The position numbers were made by a program, and so were the translations under genes. From positions 806,001 to 870,000 of the forward strand of contig NZ_CAKLPZ010000001.1 in assembly GCF_923081025.1 (NCBI RefSeq): a stretch of 64,000 nt of DNA, read 5' to 3'. Below are positions 23,480 to 33,182 of the stretch, piece after piece. The stretch's first letter is position 1. Each line of letters opens with the position of its first letter. Under the pieces are notes generated by a model. The model was not told the origin of the DNA, ran no database searches, and worked only from the letters and a program-made list of their open reading frames with translations. This DNA is from Neolewinella maritima (GTDB lineage: Bacteria; Bacteroidota; Bacteroidia; Chitinophagales; Saprospiraceae).

Positions 23480-24087
23480 AACCATACGATGCCCACTGGC
23501 GACAATCAATGGATGACTACTCCCCCGAAGCCACTGACGCCGACTGGGCCGCCCTGCGCGAACAGCTTCCCCCACGCCATCCCAGTCCCCGCACGGCCTA
23601 CTGGTTCTGGAGCCTGGCCCTGCTCCTTCTCCTCGGGGCGGGCACGCAGGTGCGGTGGACGGACAGCACGCCCCCAGATCCAGTCTTTGCTACCCAAGCA
23701 CCGCAACCCATTCCATCCCCTGCGCAGCCTGCGGTCGCGCCCACTGCTTCCCTGCCGTCGGTCCCTCGGGCGGTTCCCGATCCGGTGGTGCCGAAGCCGA
23801 CCACGCCACCGGCCGCAGCCGTGACTACCCTGAGGTACGCGCTACCCGAGTCGGAACCGTCCATACCGGCTCCGCGCCGCCCACCCGTCGTACTGCCTCC
23901 GCTGCCGACCCGCGCACCGGCAGCCGTGCAGTCCTCTACCTATCTCATCGATCAGGCCGATGGTCTGGGCAAGTCCCTGATCATCGTACCCCCGCCGCCC
24001 ACTCCTCCCTCCTGGCGCGCCCGACGCGTGCAGCGCGCCGCGAATGGACTCTACCCGCCGGTCCGCACCCCAAAACAACCCGAATGA
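23476..24087 (+). CDS. Membrane protein, probable anti-sigma-like partner
   Basis: A 203-residue protein with one membrane helix at about residues 42-58 (AYWFWSLALLLLLGAG). The short cytoplasmic N-terminus has WAALREQLPP, and a long Pro/Ala-rich extracytoplasmic part follows. This layout, with the gene overlapping the sigma gene by ATGA, is the standard position of an anti-sigma factor in Bacteroidota. No recognisable anti-sigma motif is seen in the N-terminal part, so the function rests on position. It overlaps the next gene by four bases (24084-24087). Confidence 0.65.
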   Translation: MKPYDAHWRQSMDDYSPEATDADWAALREQLPPRHPSPRTAYWFWSLALLLLLGAGTQVRWTDSTPPDPVFATQAPQPIPSPAQPAVAPTASLPSVPRAVPDPVVPKPTTPPAAAVTTLRYALPESEPSIPAPRRPPVVLPPLPTRAPAAVQSSTYLIDQADGLGKSLIIVPPPPTPPSWRARRVQRAANGLYPPVRTPKQPE

Positions 24088-24929
24088 TGCGCTTCCTCTG
24101 GCTCCTTCTTTCTATGTGTACGGTCTTGCCCCTGGCCGGTCAGACCGACTCCCTACCACAAACCGGGCCGCAACTGAGCTATGCGCTGTCGCTCTATAAC
24201 CCCCTTGGCGCGGCGGACGACTACCGGGGAGCCTCCCTCGATGCCGAAGCCCGCCTGCACCGCAACTTCAGTCTGCTCCTCAGCCTTGGCCGCCTGGAGC
24301 GGGAGGAGGTGACCTCCTGGGCCGGCCTGCCACTGCAACGGCTAGCGAACGTGCCCCTGCCGCCCAACTGGCCGAGTGAGCGACTCAACGATGTAGTGAT
24401 ACAGCAGACGCTGCGGGTGTACGTCGGCCTGGGCGGACAGCTCAACCTGCGCGTCGGCTCGGGTGACTTGGCGCTATCCGGTCTGCTCACCGTGGGGCCA
24501 ACGCGGCTGCGTCAGCTAGCCACCTACGGTAGGCTGATCCTGCCCACCCAGGCCGGTAGTAATCCGCCGGAAGTCCTTCCTCCCTCCGGCCTGTCGGGCA
24601 CGGCCACTCTGCGCTACCTCGCTCCGGTGCAGCTGGGCGCAGTGGTCCAGCTACACTATACGCACTGGCTGTCCCGCCACCTGGCCCTGCGTATCGGTAC
24701 CGGCCTGTTCAATCACGGTCTGGCTACCTGGAATACCTACCGGGATGGGGAGCCCGCCCGCTACGAGCTGCGCGAGATCGACTACCAGGGTGCCCACCGC
24801 ATCGGGGTGGAGAATTACCCCCTGCCCGAAGAGGAGTCCATCCCTACGCCCGACCCCACCGCCCACGAACGCCACGTACTGGCCTTTAACGTCGGGATGA
24901 TCTACAAACCTGCTAAATCCATCCGGTGA
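24084..24929 (+). CDS. Exported beta-rich protein of unknown function
   Basis: A 281-residue protein starting MMRFLWLLLSMCTVLPLAGQ, a signal peptide with likely cleavage after LAG. The mature part alternates hydrophobic and polar residues (LSYALSLYNPLGAADDYRGA, then LRVYVGLGGQLNLRVGSG). This suggests a small outer-membrane beta-barrel, and it ends HVLAFNVGMIYKPAKSIR. The family is not recognised. The frame opens far upstream, but the ATG at 24084 in the ATGA overlap is the natural start. It is the third gene of the sigma operon. Confidence 0.7.
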   Translation: MMRFLWLLLSMCTVLPLAGQTDSLPQTGPQLSYALSLYNPLGAADDYRGASLDAEARLHRNFSLLLSLGRLEREEVTSWAGLPLQRLANVPLPPNWPSERLNDVVIQQTLRVYVGLGGQLNLRVGSGDLALSGLLTVGPTRLRQLATYGRLILPTQAGSNPPEVLPPSGLSGTATLRYLAPVQLGAVVQLHYTHWLSRHLALRIGTGLFNHGLATWNTYRDGEPARYELREIDYQGAHRIGVENYPLPEEESIPTPDPTAHERHVLAFNVGMIYKPAKSIR

Positions 24930-25690
24930 TGAAGCGCCTACTTCCCCTGCTACTTTTCTTTTTCCTCGGTGCCGAAGCAGCCGCTCAGTTTAGCGTACGC
25001 GCCGCCGTGTACTCCGGTCCGCTACGGATCGAGGAGTCCGGAGAGACTGTCAGGGGGTGGAGTAACGGACTGGGCCTGGCGGTAGCTTACCACGTCAACG
25101 CGCGCTGGGGTACCCCGTCCCTTTCGCTGTCCCGTGAGTCTTTCGGCGGGTTTAATGTCGTGCGAAACTTCAACGGTATCGTGCCGGCCTTAGACCCATC
25201 CGCGCCGGCCACGGTAGTCAGCGTGGTGCTACACCAGCGCGGGTTCAGCGCGTATCACCTGCGGCTGAGTGTAGAAAGATATGACTTCGAGACCATTCCC
25301 CGGCTGAAGTGGGGTGGAGGTGTCGGCGTACTGGCTATCGGTGAGCGCGACCCGGTGCGCTACGACATCGTCGAGCAGACGCTGGCGGGGGAGATCCTGC
25401 CATCCAGTGACACCTACGGCTTCTTCGTGGAGGAGGGTAGGATCCTTCGGGTGGATCAGGGTAGGCTGCGTACCGCCGCCAACCCGCAACTGGGTAAGTA
25501 CCGCCTTACAACCCACCTGTATCTGGCTTACCAGTTGAGTGAGAAGGTACAGTTGGTATATACCTACCAGAACAGTTTCCGCCCCATCGGCAAGCGCTAC
25601 GGCCCGTCTGGGGAGCAGTATATGTTGGGTGAGTTGCAGTACCTGACCATCGGCCTGGTGGGCACGGTGCTTGGGAGAGAGCGACGCTAG
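24929..25690 (+). CDS. Exported outer-membrane barrel-like protein
   Basis: A 253-residue protein with signal peptide MKRLLPLLLFFFLGAEAAAQ. The body is rich in aromatic and Gly/Arg residues with strand-like spacing (VAYHVNARWGTPSLSLSRES, then QLSEKVQLVYTYQNSF) and ends in QYLTIGLVGTVLGR, as in small outer-membrane barrels. The start ATG at 24929 overlaps the previous stop by one base. An upstream GTG adds one residue only. It is the last gene of the four-gene sigma operon and converges with ftsK. Confidence 0.7.
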   Translation: MKRLLPLLLFFFLGAEAAAQFSVRAAVYSGPLRIEESGETVRGWSNGLGLAVAYHVNARWGTPSLSLSRESFGGFNVVRNFNGIVPALDPSAPATVVSVVLHQRGFSAYHLRLSVERYDFETIPRLKWGGGVGVLAIGERDPVRYDIVEQTLAGEILPSSDTYGFFVEEGRILRVDQGRLRTAANPQLGKYRLTTHLYLAYQLSEKVQLVYTYQNSFRPIGKRYGPSGEQYMLGELQYLTIGLVGTVLGRERR

Positions 25691-25710
25691 TCTTCTAAGT
25701 GCTTCCTGAG

Positions 25711-28197
25711 CTAGCCCTTATTCCGCAGATCGTCGATAAAGCGCGTCAGCTCCATCTCGTCGTACACCAGCACTTCGCGTGGCTTCGAGCCCTGGGCCGG
25801 ACCCACGATGCCGAGCTGCTCCATCTGGTCCATGATGCGGCCGGCGCGGTTGTAGCCCAGCTTGAGCCGCCGCTGGATCATGGAGGTGCTGCCGTGCTGC
25901 TGACTGATGATGAGCCGGCTGGCGTCTTCAAACATATCGTCCAGGTCGGCGTAGCTGAGCGAGCCGGAGCCGGCCATCTCCTCGTCCGTATTGTACTCGG
26001 GCAGCAGGTAGGGCTCTACGTAGCCCCGCTGGTTGCCGATAAAGTTGATCACCTCCTCCACCTCGGGGGTATCTACGAAGGCACCCTGTAGGCGCACCAC
26101 GTCGCCGCCGTTGCTCAGCAGCATATCGCCGCGACCGATCAACTGGTCCGCGCCGCCGGCATCGAGGATGGTGCGCGAGTCTACCTTGGCGGTCACCTTG
26201 TAGGCGATCCGCGCCGGGAAGTTGGCCTTGATCACGCCGGTGATGATGTTGACCGAGGGCCGCTGGGTAGCGATCACCAGGTGGATACCCACCGCCCGCG
26301 AGAGTTGGGCCAGGCGCGCGATCGGCATCTCCACTTCCTTGCCGGCCGTCATGATCAGGTCGGCGAATTCATCGATGATGAGTACGATGAAGGGAAGGAA
26401 TTTGTGTCCCTTCTCGGGGTTCAGCCGCCGGGCGACGAACTTCTCGTTGTACTCCTTGATGTTGCGGGCCGCCGCTTTCTTGAGCAGGTCGTAGCGCTGG
26501 TCCATCTCGATACACAGCGAGTTGAGGATGTGGATGACCTTGGTGGTCTCGGTGGTGATGGGCTCGGTCTGCCCCGGCAGGAAGGCCAGGAAGTGGGCCT
26601 CCAGCTTGGCGTAGGGGAATAGCTCCACCTTCTTGGGGTCGATCATCACCAACTTCACCTGCGAGGGATGCTTCTTGTAGAGCAGCGACATGATGATCGA
26701 GTTGATACCGACCGACTTACCCTGACCCGTCGCGCCGGCCACCAGCAGGTGGGGCATCTTGGCCAGGTCGGCGATCAGCACCTCGTTCTTGATCGTCTTG
26801 CCGAGGGCCAGCGGCAGGTCCATCTTGGCGGTGCGGAACTTCTCCGACTCCAGCACCTCCCGCATGCTCACCATCTGGGGGTTCTTGTTCGGCACCTCGA
26901 TACCGATCGTACCGCGGCCGGGGATGGGCGCGATGATCCGGATACCGAGGGCGGCCAGCGACAGCGCGATATCGTCCTCCAGGTTCTTGATCTTGGAAAT
27001 ACGTACACCGGGGGCCGGCACGATCTCGTATAGCGTTACAGTGGGTCCGATCGTAGCCCGGATCTTGGTGATCTCGATCTTGTAGTTGAGCAGCGTCTCG
27101 ATGATCTGGTCCTTATTGGCTTCCAGTTCGGCGCGATCCACCTCCTGCTTCTGATTGTCGAACTCCACGAGTAGCTGCAAGTGGGGCGATTCGTAGCTGG
27201 GCAGGTCCAGCGTCGGGTCGTAGGGCTCGCTGTGGTCCTGATTCTCTTCCGTGACGGCCAGACTCGTATCGATGCCGGTATCGCCATCGGCCACCAACAG
27301 ATTGTCGGCACCCACGGCCAGGGGGTCCTGGGTCACCAGCGTGAGGTCGCCGACGCTGTCCATCGGCATTTCCATCTGCTCGCCCTTCAGCTGTTCCAGG
27401 CCCTTTTCGGACAGGGTTTGCGGTCCCTCTACCTCGAAGTCGTCCGTACCGCCGGGGGCCAGGATGCGGGCATTGCCCTCGCGGCGGGGCAGGGTAGGGG
27501 AAAGTGCGGCACCCGCGGGCGCGGCCGCCGGTGCGTTGCGGGTAGCGGAAGTGCCCCGTGCGGGCTGCTTGCCCCGGAAGATGGACGAAAAGTGATCCAC
27601 CACGTCCGCCCGGATCTGGGCTGGCGAGCCGTTGAAGTCGATGCGCGCCTCGAAGACCAGGTAGAGGCCTACCAGCAGCAGCAGTAAGAGGATCACGCCG
27701 AAGCCGCCCAGCACACCGCTCAGGTGGGAGACCAGGTAGTCGCCGATACCGCCGCCGATGGGGAAGTCCGTCAGGGAGCCGAACACGAAGCTCAGCAGCA
27801 CGGAGAAGCCGATGGTAGCCAGCATTAGCTTGACGAACAGGTTGGCCATCGGGCGCAGCGCGGCGCGCCGCAGGCGGTTGAGCCCGAGCCGGCCCACGAA
27901 GTAGACGAGCAGGAAGCTGGGTACCCCGAAGCAGAAGTAGATGAAGAAGTTGGACAGGAAGGCGCCCAGGCGGCCCAGCCAGTTGTCCACCGTAGCGGCG
28001 TCCTCCGAGAGCAGTTTCCAGCTGAAGCGCAGCACGCGGTCCTGGTCGATCTTCCAGGTGAAGAGGTAGGAGACGAAGGCGATGGTCAGGTAGACCGCGA
28101 TGAACAGCAGCAGCAGGCCGAACAACTTCGGGATACGCTCATCGCTGAGTCCCATTCTGAGCCCGAGTTGGGGACTTTTTTTCTTTGTTTTGGCCAT
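25711..28197 (-). CDS. ftsK: DNA translocase FtsK
   Basis: An 828-residue protein that pumps DNA at the division septum and helps resolve chromosome dimers. The N-terminal part has four membrane helices in the first 190 residues. A charged linker of about 130 residues follows. The motor domain contains Walker A GATGQGKS, Walker B-like IVLIIDEFADLIM and VATQRPSVNIITG. The C-terminal gamma helix-turn-helix (SMIQRRLKLGYNRAGRIMD) reads KOPS-type sites. Length and order are normal for the family. It converges on the small exported-protein operon. The divergent gap to the SusC gene holds its promoter. Confidence 0.97.
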   Translation of the reverse strand: MAKTKKKSPQLGLRMGLSDERIPKLFGLLLLFIAVYLTIAFVSYLFTWKIDQDRVLRFSWKLLSEDAATVDNWLGRLGAFLSNFFIYFCFGVPSFLLVYFVGRLGLNRLRRAALRPMANLFVKLMLATIGFSVLLSFVFGSLTDFPIGGGIGDYLVSHLSGVLGGFGVILLLLLLVGLYLVFEARIDFNGSPAQIRADVVDHFSSIFRGKQPARGTSATRNAPAAAPAGAALSPTLPRREGNARILAPGGTDDFEVEGPQTLSEKGLEQLKGEQMEMPMDSVGDLTLVTQDPLAVGADNLLVADGDTGIDTSLAVTEENQDHSEPYDPTLDLPSYESPHLQLLVEFDNQKQEVDRAELEANKDQIIETLLNYKIEITKIRATIGPTVTLYEIVPAPGVRISKIKNLEDDIALSLAALGIRIIAPIPGRGTIGIEVPNKNPQMVSMREVLESEKFRTAKMDLPLALGKTIKNEVLIADLAKMPHLLVAGATGQGKSVGINSIIMSLLYKKHPSQVKLVMIDPKKVELFPYAKLEAHFLAFLPGQTEPITTETTKVIHILNSLCIEMDQRYDLLKKAAARNIKEYNEKFVARRLNPEKGHKFLPFIVLIIDEFADLIMTAGKEVEMPIARLAQLSRAVGIHLVIATQRPSVNIITGVIKANFPARIAYKVTAKVDSRTILDAGGADQLIGRGDMLLSNGGDVVRLQGAFVDTPEVEEVINFIGNQRGYVEPYLLPEYNTDEEMAGSGSLSYADLDDMFEDASRLIISQQHGSTSMIQRRLKLGYNRAGRIMDQMEQLGIVGPAQGSKPREVLVYDEMELTRFIDDLRNKG

Positions 28198-28401
28198 TCA
28201 GTACGTGCCTTGTGGGGCGGGTGGCGAAATTACAATAAAGGAGGGGAACGCAAATAGGGGGGCTGAGGTGTGTCAATCCATTACTGGGTGACGACCGGGC
28301 AGGAACGTCGTATCTAATCCGTATGGTGCCCGTCGTGTCCTGTATTGGTCCCGCGGCAAAACAAAAAACAATAAAATTTTCGACTGCTGGACTAAGCCCT
28401 G

Positions 28402-28415
28402 TGCAACCGGTTGTT
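28402..28415. promoter_or_regulatory. LacI-type operator candidate before SusC
   Basis: TGCAACCGGTTGTT contains the perfect palindrome CAACCGGTTG (28404-28413) around a central CG, the usual look of a LacI-family operator (TGCAACCGGTTGCA type). It lies about 190 bases before the SusC start, in the gap shared with ftsK. A second small palindrome, GTCATAATGAC, lies at 28427-28437. No LacI-type regulator gene is in the window. Confidence 0.35.
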
Positions 28416-28603
28416 CTCGTAAATGCGTCATAATGACACGGTTACGGCACACGCAGTATAAAATTCTGATAATTAGTGTAGTGAATAGCAGGACAGTACA
28501 GGACAGTGGTGGCTTGCCAAATATGCTATGTTTAAAGAAGAAATGGGGAGGTCGCATTCCGTCGGCTTCCCTTCGCGTACTCCCTCACTTAGTCTACTCG
28601 ATC

Positions 28604-31600
28604 ATGTTAACAACCACCCGTACCCTATTGCTCCTGTGCAGTCTACTCAGCACTGTCGGTCTGCTGGCCCAGGGATCGATCCGTGGCACCGTCACGTCGG
28701 AAGACAACGAGCCCCTGATCGGGGTCAGTGTCGTACAGGTCGGTACTACTAATGGTATCGTGACCGACCTGGACGGCAACTACTCCCTCAATCTGGTGGA
28801 CGGCAGCAAGACGGTCCGTTTTTCCTATACCGGCTTCGCGCCCCAGGAGATCGAGGTGGGGAGTCAGACGGTCATTGACGTGGTACTCGGCGGCAATAGT
28901 GCCCTGCTCGACGAGATCGTAGTGATCGGCTACGGGACGGAGCGCAAGCGCGACGTGCTGGGCTCCATCGCTTCGGTAGACGAGGAGCAGATCACGCAGA
29001 CCACGCCGGTCAATGCCTTCGATGCCATTCAGGGGCGGCTGTCGGGCGTGCAGATCTCCACCAATGGCGGACCCGGCGCCGGCTCCGAAATACGGATCCG
29101 CGGTACATCGACCTTCGGCGGCGGCGTGGAACCCCTGTACGTAGTGGACGGGCAGCAGCTAGATAATATCGATAACCTGAACCCCAACGACATCGCCTCC
29201 ATCGAGGTGCTGAAGGACGGCGCCTCGGCGGCGATCTACGGCTCGAAGTCGGCCAACGGGGTCGTCATCATCACCACCAAGGGCGGCACGTCCGGCAAGA
29301 CCACGCTGGAGATCAACCACTCTACCGGCATCAGCGACGTGAGCAGCCTCATCCCCATCTCGAATACCCGCCAGCGCGTCCTGTTCGAGCAGCAGCGCAG
29401 TGGCGGCATCGGTACCGGTACCGATAGGGATTCGCTCAGTGCCCGCTTCCAGCAGGAGGTGGATATCCAGGACCTTATTCTGCAGACGGGCGTGCGCAAT
29501 CAGTCCGGCATTTCCCTGAGTGGTGGCGGCGAGAACAGCCGCTTCTACTGGAATACGGGCTACCTGACCGAAGACGGCGTGGTGCTCAACAGCGGCTACA
29601 ACCGTATCAACACGAGCCTGAAGGTCGACTTCGATCTCAGCCGCGTGATCAGCGCCGGCACGCGGATCAACGCCTCCTACGAAAAACAGAACGGCCTGAA
29701 CGAGAACACGGTGTTCCGCCAACTCTCGGAGCGCCCGGCCTACCTGCCGGTGCGGGACGGGAACGGAGACCTGTTCCCCACCGTGTTCGGGCGGCAGAAC
29801 CCCCTGGGGGAAGCCCTGGAGACCACCGCCGACGACCGCAACTTCCGCTCGACGCTCTTCAGCTACATCGAATTCAAGATACTGCCGGAGCTGGCCTTCC
29901 GCTCTACGCTCGGCATCAACTACCGGCAGCGCAAGCGCAACGACTTCGAGCCTACCATCGTGCGTAATATCGGTCAGCCGCCCACCGGCCGGGAACGGCA
30001 GGACCTGGACTACGACATACAAAACGAGAACTACCTCACGTACACCAAAAAGTTTGGCGACCACAATGTATCCGCCCTGCTGGGTATGCAGACCCAGCGC
30101 TGGACCAGTGAGTACTCCGAGCTGCGGGCGGTGAGCTTTGCCTCCGACCTCATCCGCACCTTCAACAACGTAGCGGAGCTGAATACGGGCGCTACCCGCA
30201 CCCTGAAGGACGGTCACTCGCTGCTCTCTTACTTCAGTCGCCTGAGCTACAACTACAAGGGCAAGTACCTGCTGGCGGGTACGCTGCGCCGCGACGGCTC
30301 CTCCCGCTTCGGTACGGATCAGCCCTATGGCAACTTCCCGTCAGTCTCCCTGGGCTGGCGGATCAGTGCCGAGCCCTTTATGGACGGTATGCGGGGCACG
30401 GTCTCCGACCTCAAGTTGCGGGCGAGCTACGCGGTGACGGGCAACGAGCGGATCGGCAACTACGATGCGCAGTTTCTGTACACCCCGGGATTTATCTACA
30501 ACGGGGTGAACGGGGTAGCACCCACCCAGCTATCCAATCCCGACCTCGGCTGGGAGAATACGGAGCAGGTCAACTTCGGCCTGGACCTGGAGCTGCTGGA
30601 AGGTCGCTTTACGGCCACGGCGGACTACTACGTCAAGACTACCGACCGGCTGCTGTACGAAGTGCCGCTGCCGGAGGAGACCGGCTTCAGTAGTGCGCGC
30701 CAGAACATCGGCTCGGTGGAAAATAAGGGTATCGAGCTGACGCTCGGAGGTACGCCCCTGAAGGTGGGTGACTTCCGCTGGTACACGAGCTTCAACATAG
30801 CCACCAACGAAAACGAGGTGCTCCTGCTGGCCGATCCCGATGGCTTTCAGGACGATGAGTTCATCATCCAGGTCGGTGAGTCGATCGGTAACATCTACGG
30901 CTTCATCAACACCGGCATCTTTCCGTACGACGAGTCCAATGCCTTCACCGCTGACGGGACCCGCCTGACGCCCAACTTCGACGGGGACGGCAGCTTCACC
31001 AACTATACCCTGAACGGACAGGTCTACCAGGGCGAAGTGAATCAGCTGCGCGCGGCCGGACGGGTCCTCGGCGGCGGAGACGTGATCTGGAAGGACCTTA
31101 ACGGCGACTTCACGATCGACAACACCAATGACCGCTCGGTCATCGGGAACGGACTGCCCAAGTTCTTTGGCGGGTTTTTCAATGAGTTCACCTACCGCAA
31201 CCTCTCGTTCTCCTTCCTCTTCGACTACAACTTCGGCAACGACATCTACCGCAACTACGACGACCGGCGCAATACGGCTACCTCCTTCGGCGCCACGCCC
31301 CACCCGGACCGGATCGACGGAGCCTGGCTGCAGCCGGGGGATGAGGTGGAATACCCCAGCCTGGACCGCAGGCGCTCGCAGAACCGGATCGGTCTGGACA
31401 GCTACTATCTGTCTGAGGGAGACTACATCAAGCTCCGCAATATCCGCTTCAACTACAATCTGCCCACCACCATCACGAACCGGCTGGGCTGGCTGGACGG
31501 CCTGTCGGTAAATCTGTCGATCAATAGCCCCATCACCTGGACCAACTACGAAGGCTACAATCCCGAGCTAGGCTCCCGCGGCAGTGCCCTCCAACCCGGT

Positions 31601-31663
31601 ATCGACAACCTGCGCTACCCCAATAAGACCGAATACATCTTCGGCATCAAGGTACGTCTGTAA
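28604..31663 (+). CDS. SusC/RagA-type TonB-linked outer-membrane transporter
   Basis: A 1019-residue TonB-dependent transporter that imports oligosaccharides across the outer membrane. The ATG at 28604 gives a clean signal peptide, MLTTTRTLLLLCSLLSTVGL ending LLAQ. A carboxypeptidase-like N-terminal domain follows (GSIRGTVTSEDNEPLIGVSV), then the SusC-typical DEIVVIGYG motif, a plug (GGPGAGSEIRIRG, VLKDGASAAIYGS) and the barrel. The frame is open further upstream to 28433, but those codons lack a signal peptide. The SusD partner follows 32 bases later, together making the import complex of the locus. Confidence 0.97.
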   Translation: MLTTTRTLLLLCSLLSTVGLLAQGSIRGTVTSEDNEPLIGVSVVQVGTTNGIVTDLDGNYSLNLVDGSKTVRFSYTGFAPQEIEVGSQTVIDVVLGGNSALLDEIVVIGYGTERKRDVLGSIASVDEEQITQTTPVNAFDAIQGRLSGVQISTNGGPGAGSEIRIRGTSTFGGGVEPLYVVDGQQLDNIDNLNPNDIASIEVLKDGASAAIYGSKSANGVVIITTKGGTSGKTTLEINHSTGISDVSSLIPISNTRQRVLFEQQRSGGIGTGTDRDSLSARFQQEVDIQDLILQTGVRNQSGISLSGGGENSRFYWNTGYLTEDGVVLNSGYNRINTSLKVDFDLSRVISAGTRINASYEKQNGLNENTVFRQLSERPAYLPVRDGNGDLFPTVFGRQNPLGEALETTADDRNFRSTLFSYIEFKILPELAFRSTLGINYRQRKRNDFEPTIVRNIGQPPTGRERQDLDYDIQNENYLTYTKKFGDHNVSALLGMQTQRWTSEYSELRAVSFASDLIRTFNNVAELNTGATRTLKDGHSLLSYFSRLSYNYKGKYLLAGTLRRDGSSRFGTDQPYGNFPSVSLGWRISAEPFMDGMRGTVSDLKLRASYAVTGNERIGNYDAQFLYTPGFIYNGVNGVAPTQLSNPDLGWENTEQVNFGLDLELLEGRFTATADYYVKTTDRLLYEVPLPEETGFSSARQNIGSVENKGIELTLGGTPLKVGDFRWYTSFNIATNENEVLLLADPDGFQDDEFIIQVGESIGNIYGFINTGIFPYDESNAFTADGTRLTPNFDGDGSFTNYTLNGQVYQGEVNQLRAAGRVLGGGDVIWKDLNGDFTIDNTNDRSVIGNGLPKFFGGFFNEFTYRNLSFSFLFDYNFGNDIYRNYDDRRNTATSFGATPHPDRIDGAWLQPGDEVEYPSLDRRRSQNRIGLDSYYLSEGDYIKLRNIRFNYNLPTTITNRLGWLDGLSVNLSINSPITWTNYEGYNPELGSRGSALQPGIDNLRYPNKTEYIFGIKVRL

Positions 31664-31695
31664 CCCTCCCATTCCCTCCAAGCTAATTTTCTACC

Positions 31696-33171
31696 ATGCA
31701 ATCTATATCCTTTACCAAGGCGGCGGGCGGACTTCTACTACTGGCCCTCACCCTGGCTACCTCCTGCGGAGATATTCTCGACGAGCAGCCCTTCAGCCAG
31801 ACCTCCGATGCGCAGTTCTGGCAGAACAACGGGGATGCCGCCTCCGGGGTCGCGGCCATCTACGACGCGATGCAGCAGACCTACCGGCGCAATCACTACC
31901 TATGGGGGGAGTTCCGCTCCGACAACTTCATCGCCAGCGACCGCGTATCGGTGACCAATGAGGAGTTGGTGACCAACCAGCTCACCCAGTCCAACGCCGA
32001 CGTGCTGCGCTGGAACGACCTCTACCAGATGATTGGTCGGGCCAACCTGGCCATCCAGAAGATCCCCACTATCCCCAACTTCACCCCCCAACTGCTCGGG
32101 GAGGCGCATGTATTGCGGGCCTACGCCTACTTCGATGCCGTACGGGTATGGGGCCGGGTACCCCTGTACACCGAACCCGTGATCGGACTCGGCCAGGACC
32201 TTACCCGGCCGGCTACGGAGGGAGACATCATTATGCGTGAGGTCGTCCTGCCCGATCTCGAGCGGGCGGCGGAGCTGATCACCAGCTCCGGTACGGAGTT
32301 TCGCTTTACCAAGGCGGCACTCTGGGCGTTGCAGGGCGATGTGTTTACCTACCTGAAGGACTACGACCGGGCGAAGGAAGCCCTCGACAAGATCATCGCG
32401 CTGAACGAATACGAGCTGGTCACCGACCGGGAAAGCTGGAGTCGCCTGTTCCTCAACGATCTCAACCTGGGGCAATTCCAGGAAGGGCCCGAGCTGATCT
32501 TTTCCATTCGCTACGACCTGCTGGAAGACGGCAACGGTGCCTCGGGCAATTACGCGCTGTTCTTCGCCGGTATACCGAGCTTTTTCATCTCGCCGACCCT
32601 GGAGCGCAAGTGGATCGAGAAGTTCCCCGTCGACTCCGCCGCCTGGGTGGCGAAGTATCCGGACTTCGAGCCGCAGGAAACGGATGAGTTCGGTAATACC
32701 CTGTTCGGTGACTGGCGCTACTTCGAGAGCCGCGAAGATCGACCCATCGGGGAGGCCCGGGCCGCGAAATACACCAAGATCAACTTCAGTGCCAATGACG
32801 ACCAGACGAATATTCCCGTCTACCGCTACGCCGGCGTCCTGCTGCTCAAGGCCCTGGTAGAAAACCGCCTGGGGAATGCCGCGGTAGCCATCGAGCTGGT
32901 CAACGAGGTGCGCACCGCTCGCCAACTCCCCCTGGTGGATGCAGCGGACTATCCGGATACCGAAAGCCTGGAGCTCCTGGTGCTCGACGAACGCCAGCTG
33001 GAGCTTTTCGCCGAGGGCGACCGCTGGTGGGACCTGCGCGCTACCGACCGTGTACGGCAGGCGCTCGATACCATCGCCACCATCCCGGAGGGGCAGCTGG
33101 TCTTTCCCATCTGGGAGGGACACCTCATCGACAATCCCAATCTCACGCAGAACCCTGGCTACATCCAGTAA
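31696..33171 (+). CDS. SusD/RagB-type surface glycan-binding lipoprotein
   Basis: A 491-residue lipoprotein with lipobox ATSC at about residues 21-24, followed by GDILDEQPFSQ, the classic SusD start. The body is made of TPR-like helical repeats (LLGEAHVLRAYAYFDAVRVW is diagnostic). The C-terminal SusD block contains LLVLDERQLELFAEGDRWWD near residue 440 and ends in YLVFPIW-x-GHLIDNPNLTQNPGY-type residues. It caps the SusC barrel and captures the glycan. It lies between the SusC and FAS1-like genes. Confidence 0.97.
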   Translation: MQSISFTKAAGGLLLLALTLATSCGDILDEQPFSQTSDAQFWQNNGDAASGVAAIYDAMQQTYRRNHYLWGEFRSDNFIASDRVSVTNEELVTNQLTQSNADVLRWNDLYQMIGRANLAIQKIPTIPNFTPQLLGEAHVLRAYAYFDAVRVWGRVPLYTEPVIGLGQDLTRPATEGDIIMREVVLPDLERAAELITSSGTEFRFTKAALWALQGDVFTYLKDYDRAKEALDKIIALNEYELVTDRESWSRLFLNDLNLGQFQEGPELIFSIRYDLLEDGNGASGNYALFFAGIPSFFISPTLERKWIEKFPVDSAAWVAKYPDFEPQETDEFGNTLFGDWRYFESREDRPIGEARAAKYTKINFSANDDQTNIPVYRYAGVLLLKALVENRLGNAAVAIELVNEVRTARQLPLVDAADYPDTESLELLVLDERQLELFAEGDRWWDLRATDRVRQALDTIATIPEGQLVFPIWEGHLIDNPNLTQNPGYIQ

Positions 33172-33182
33172 AGACCGACACC

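Noticed and set aside
23655-24083. Upstream extension of the exported-protein gene at 24084
   Set aside because: The frame is open but reads Arg/Pro-rich sequence inside the gene on the other frame. The ATG in the ATGA overlap has a proper signal peptide.
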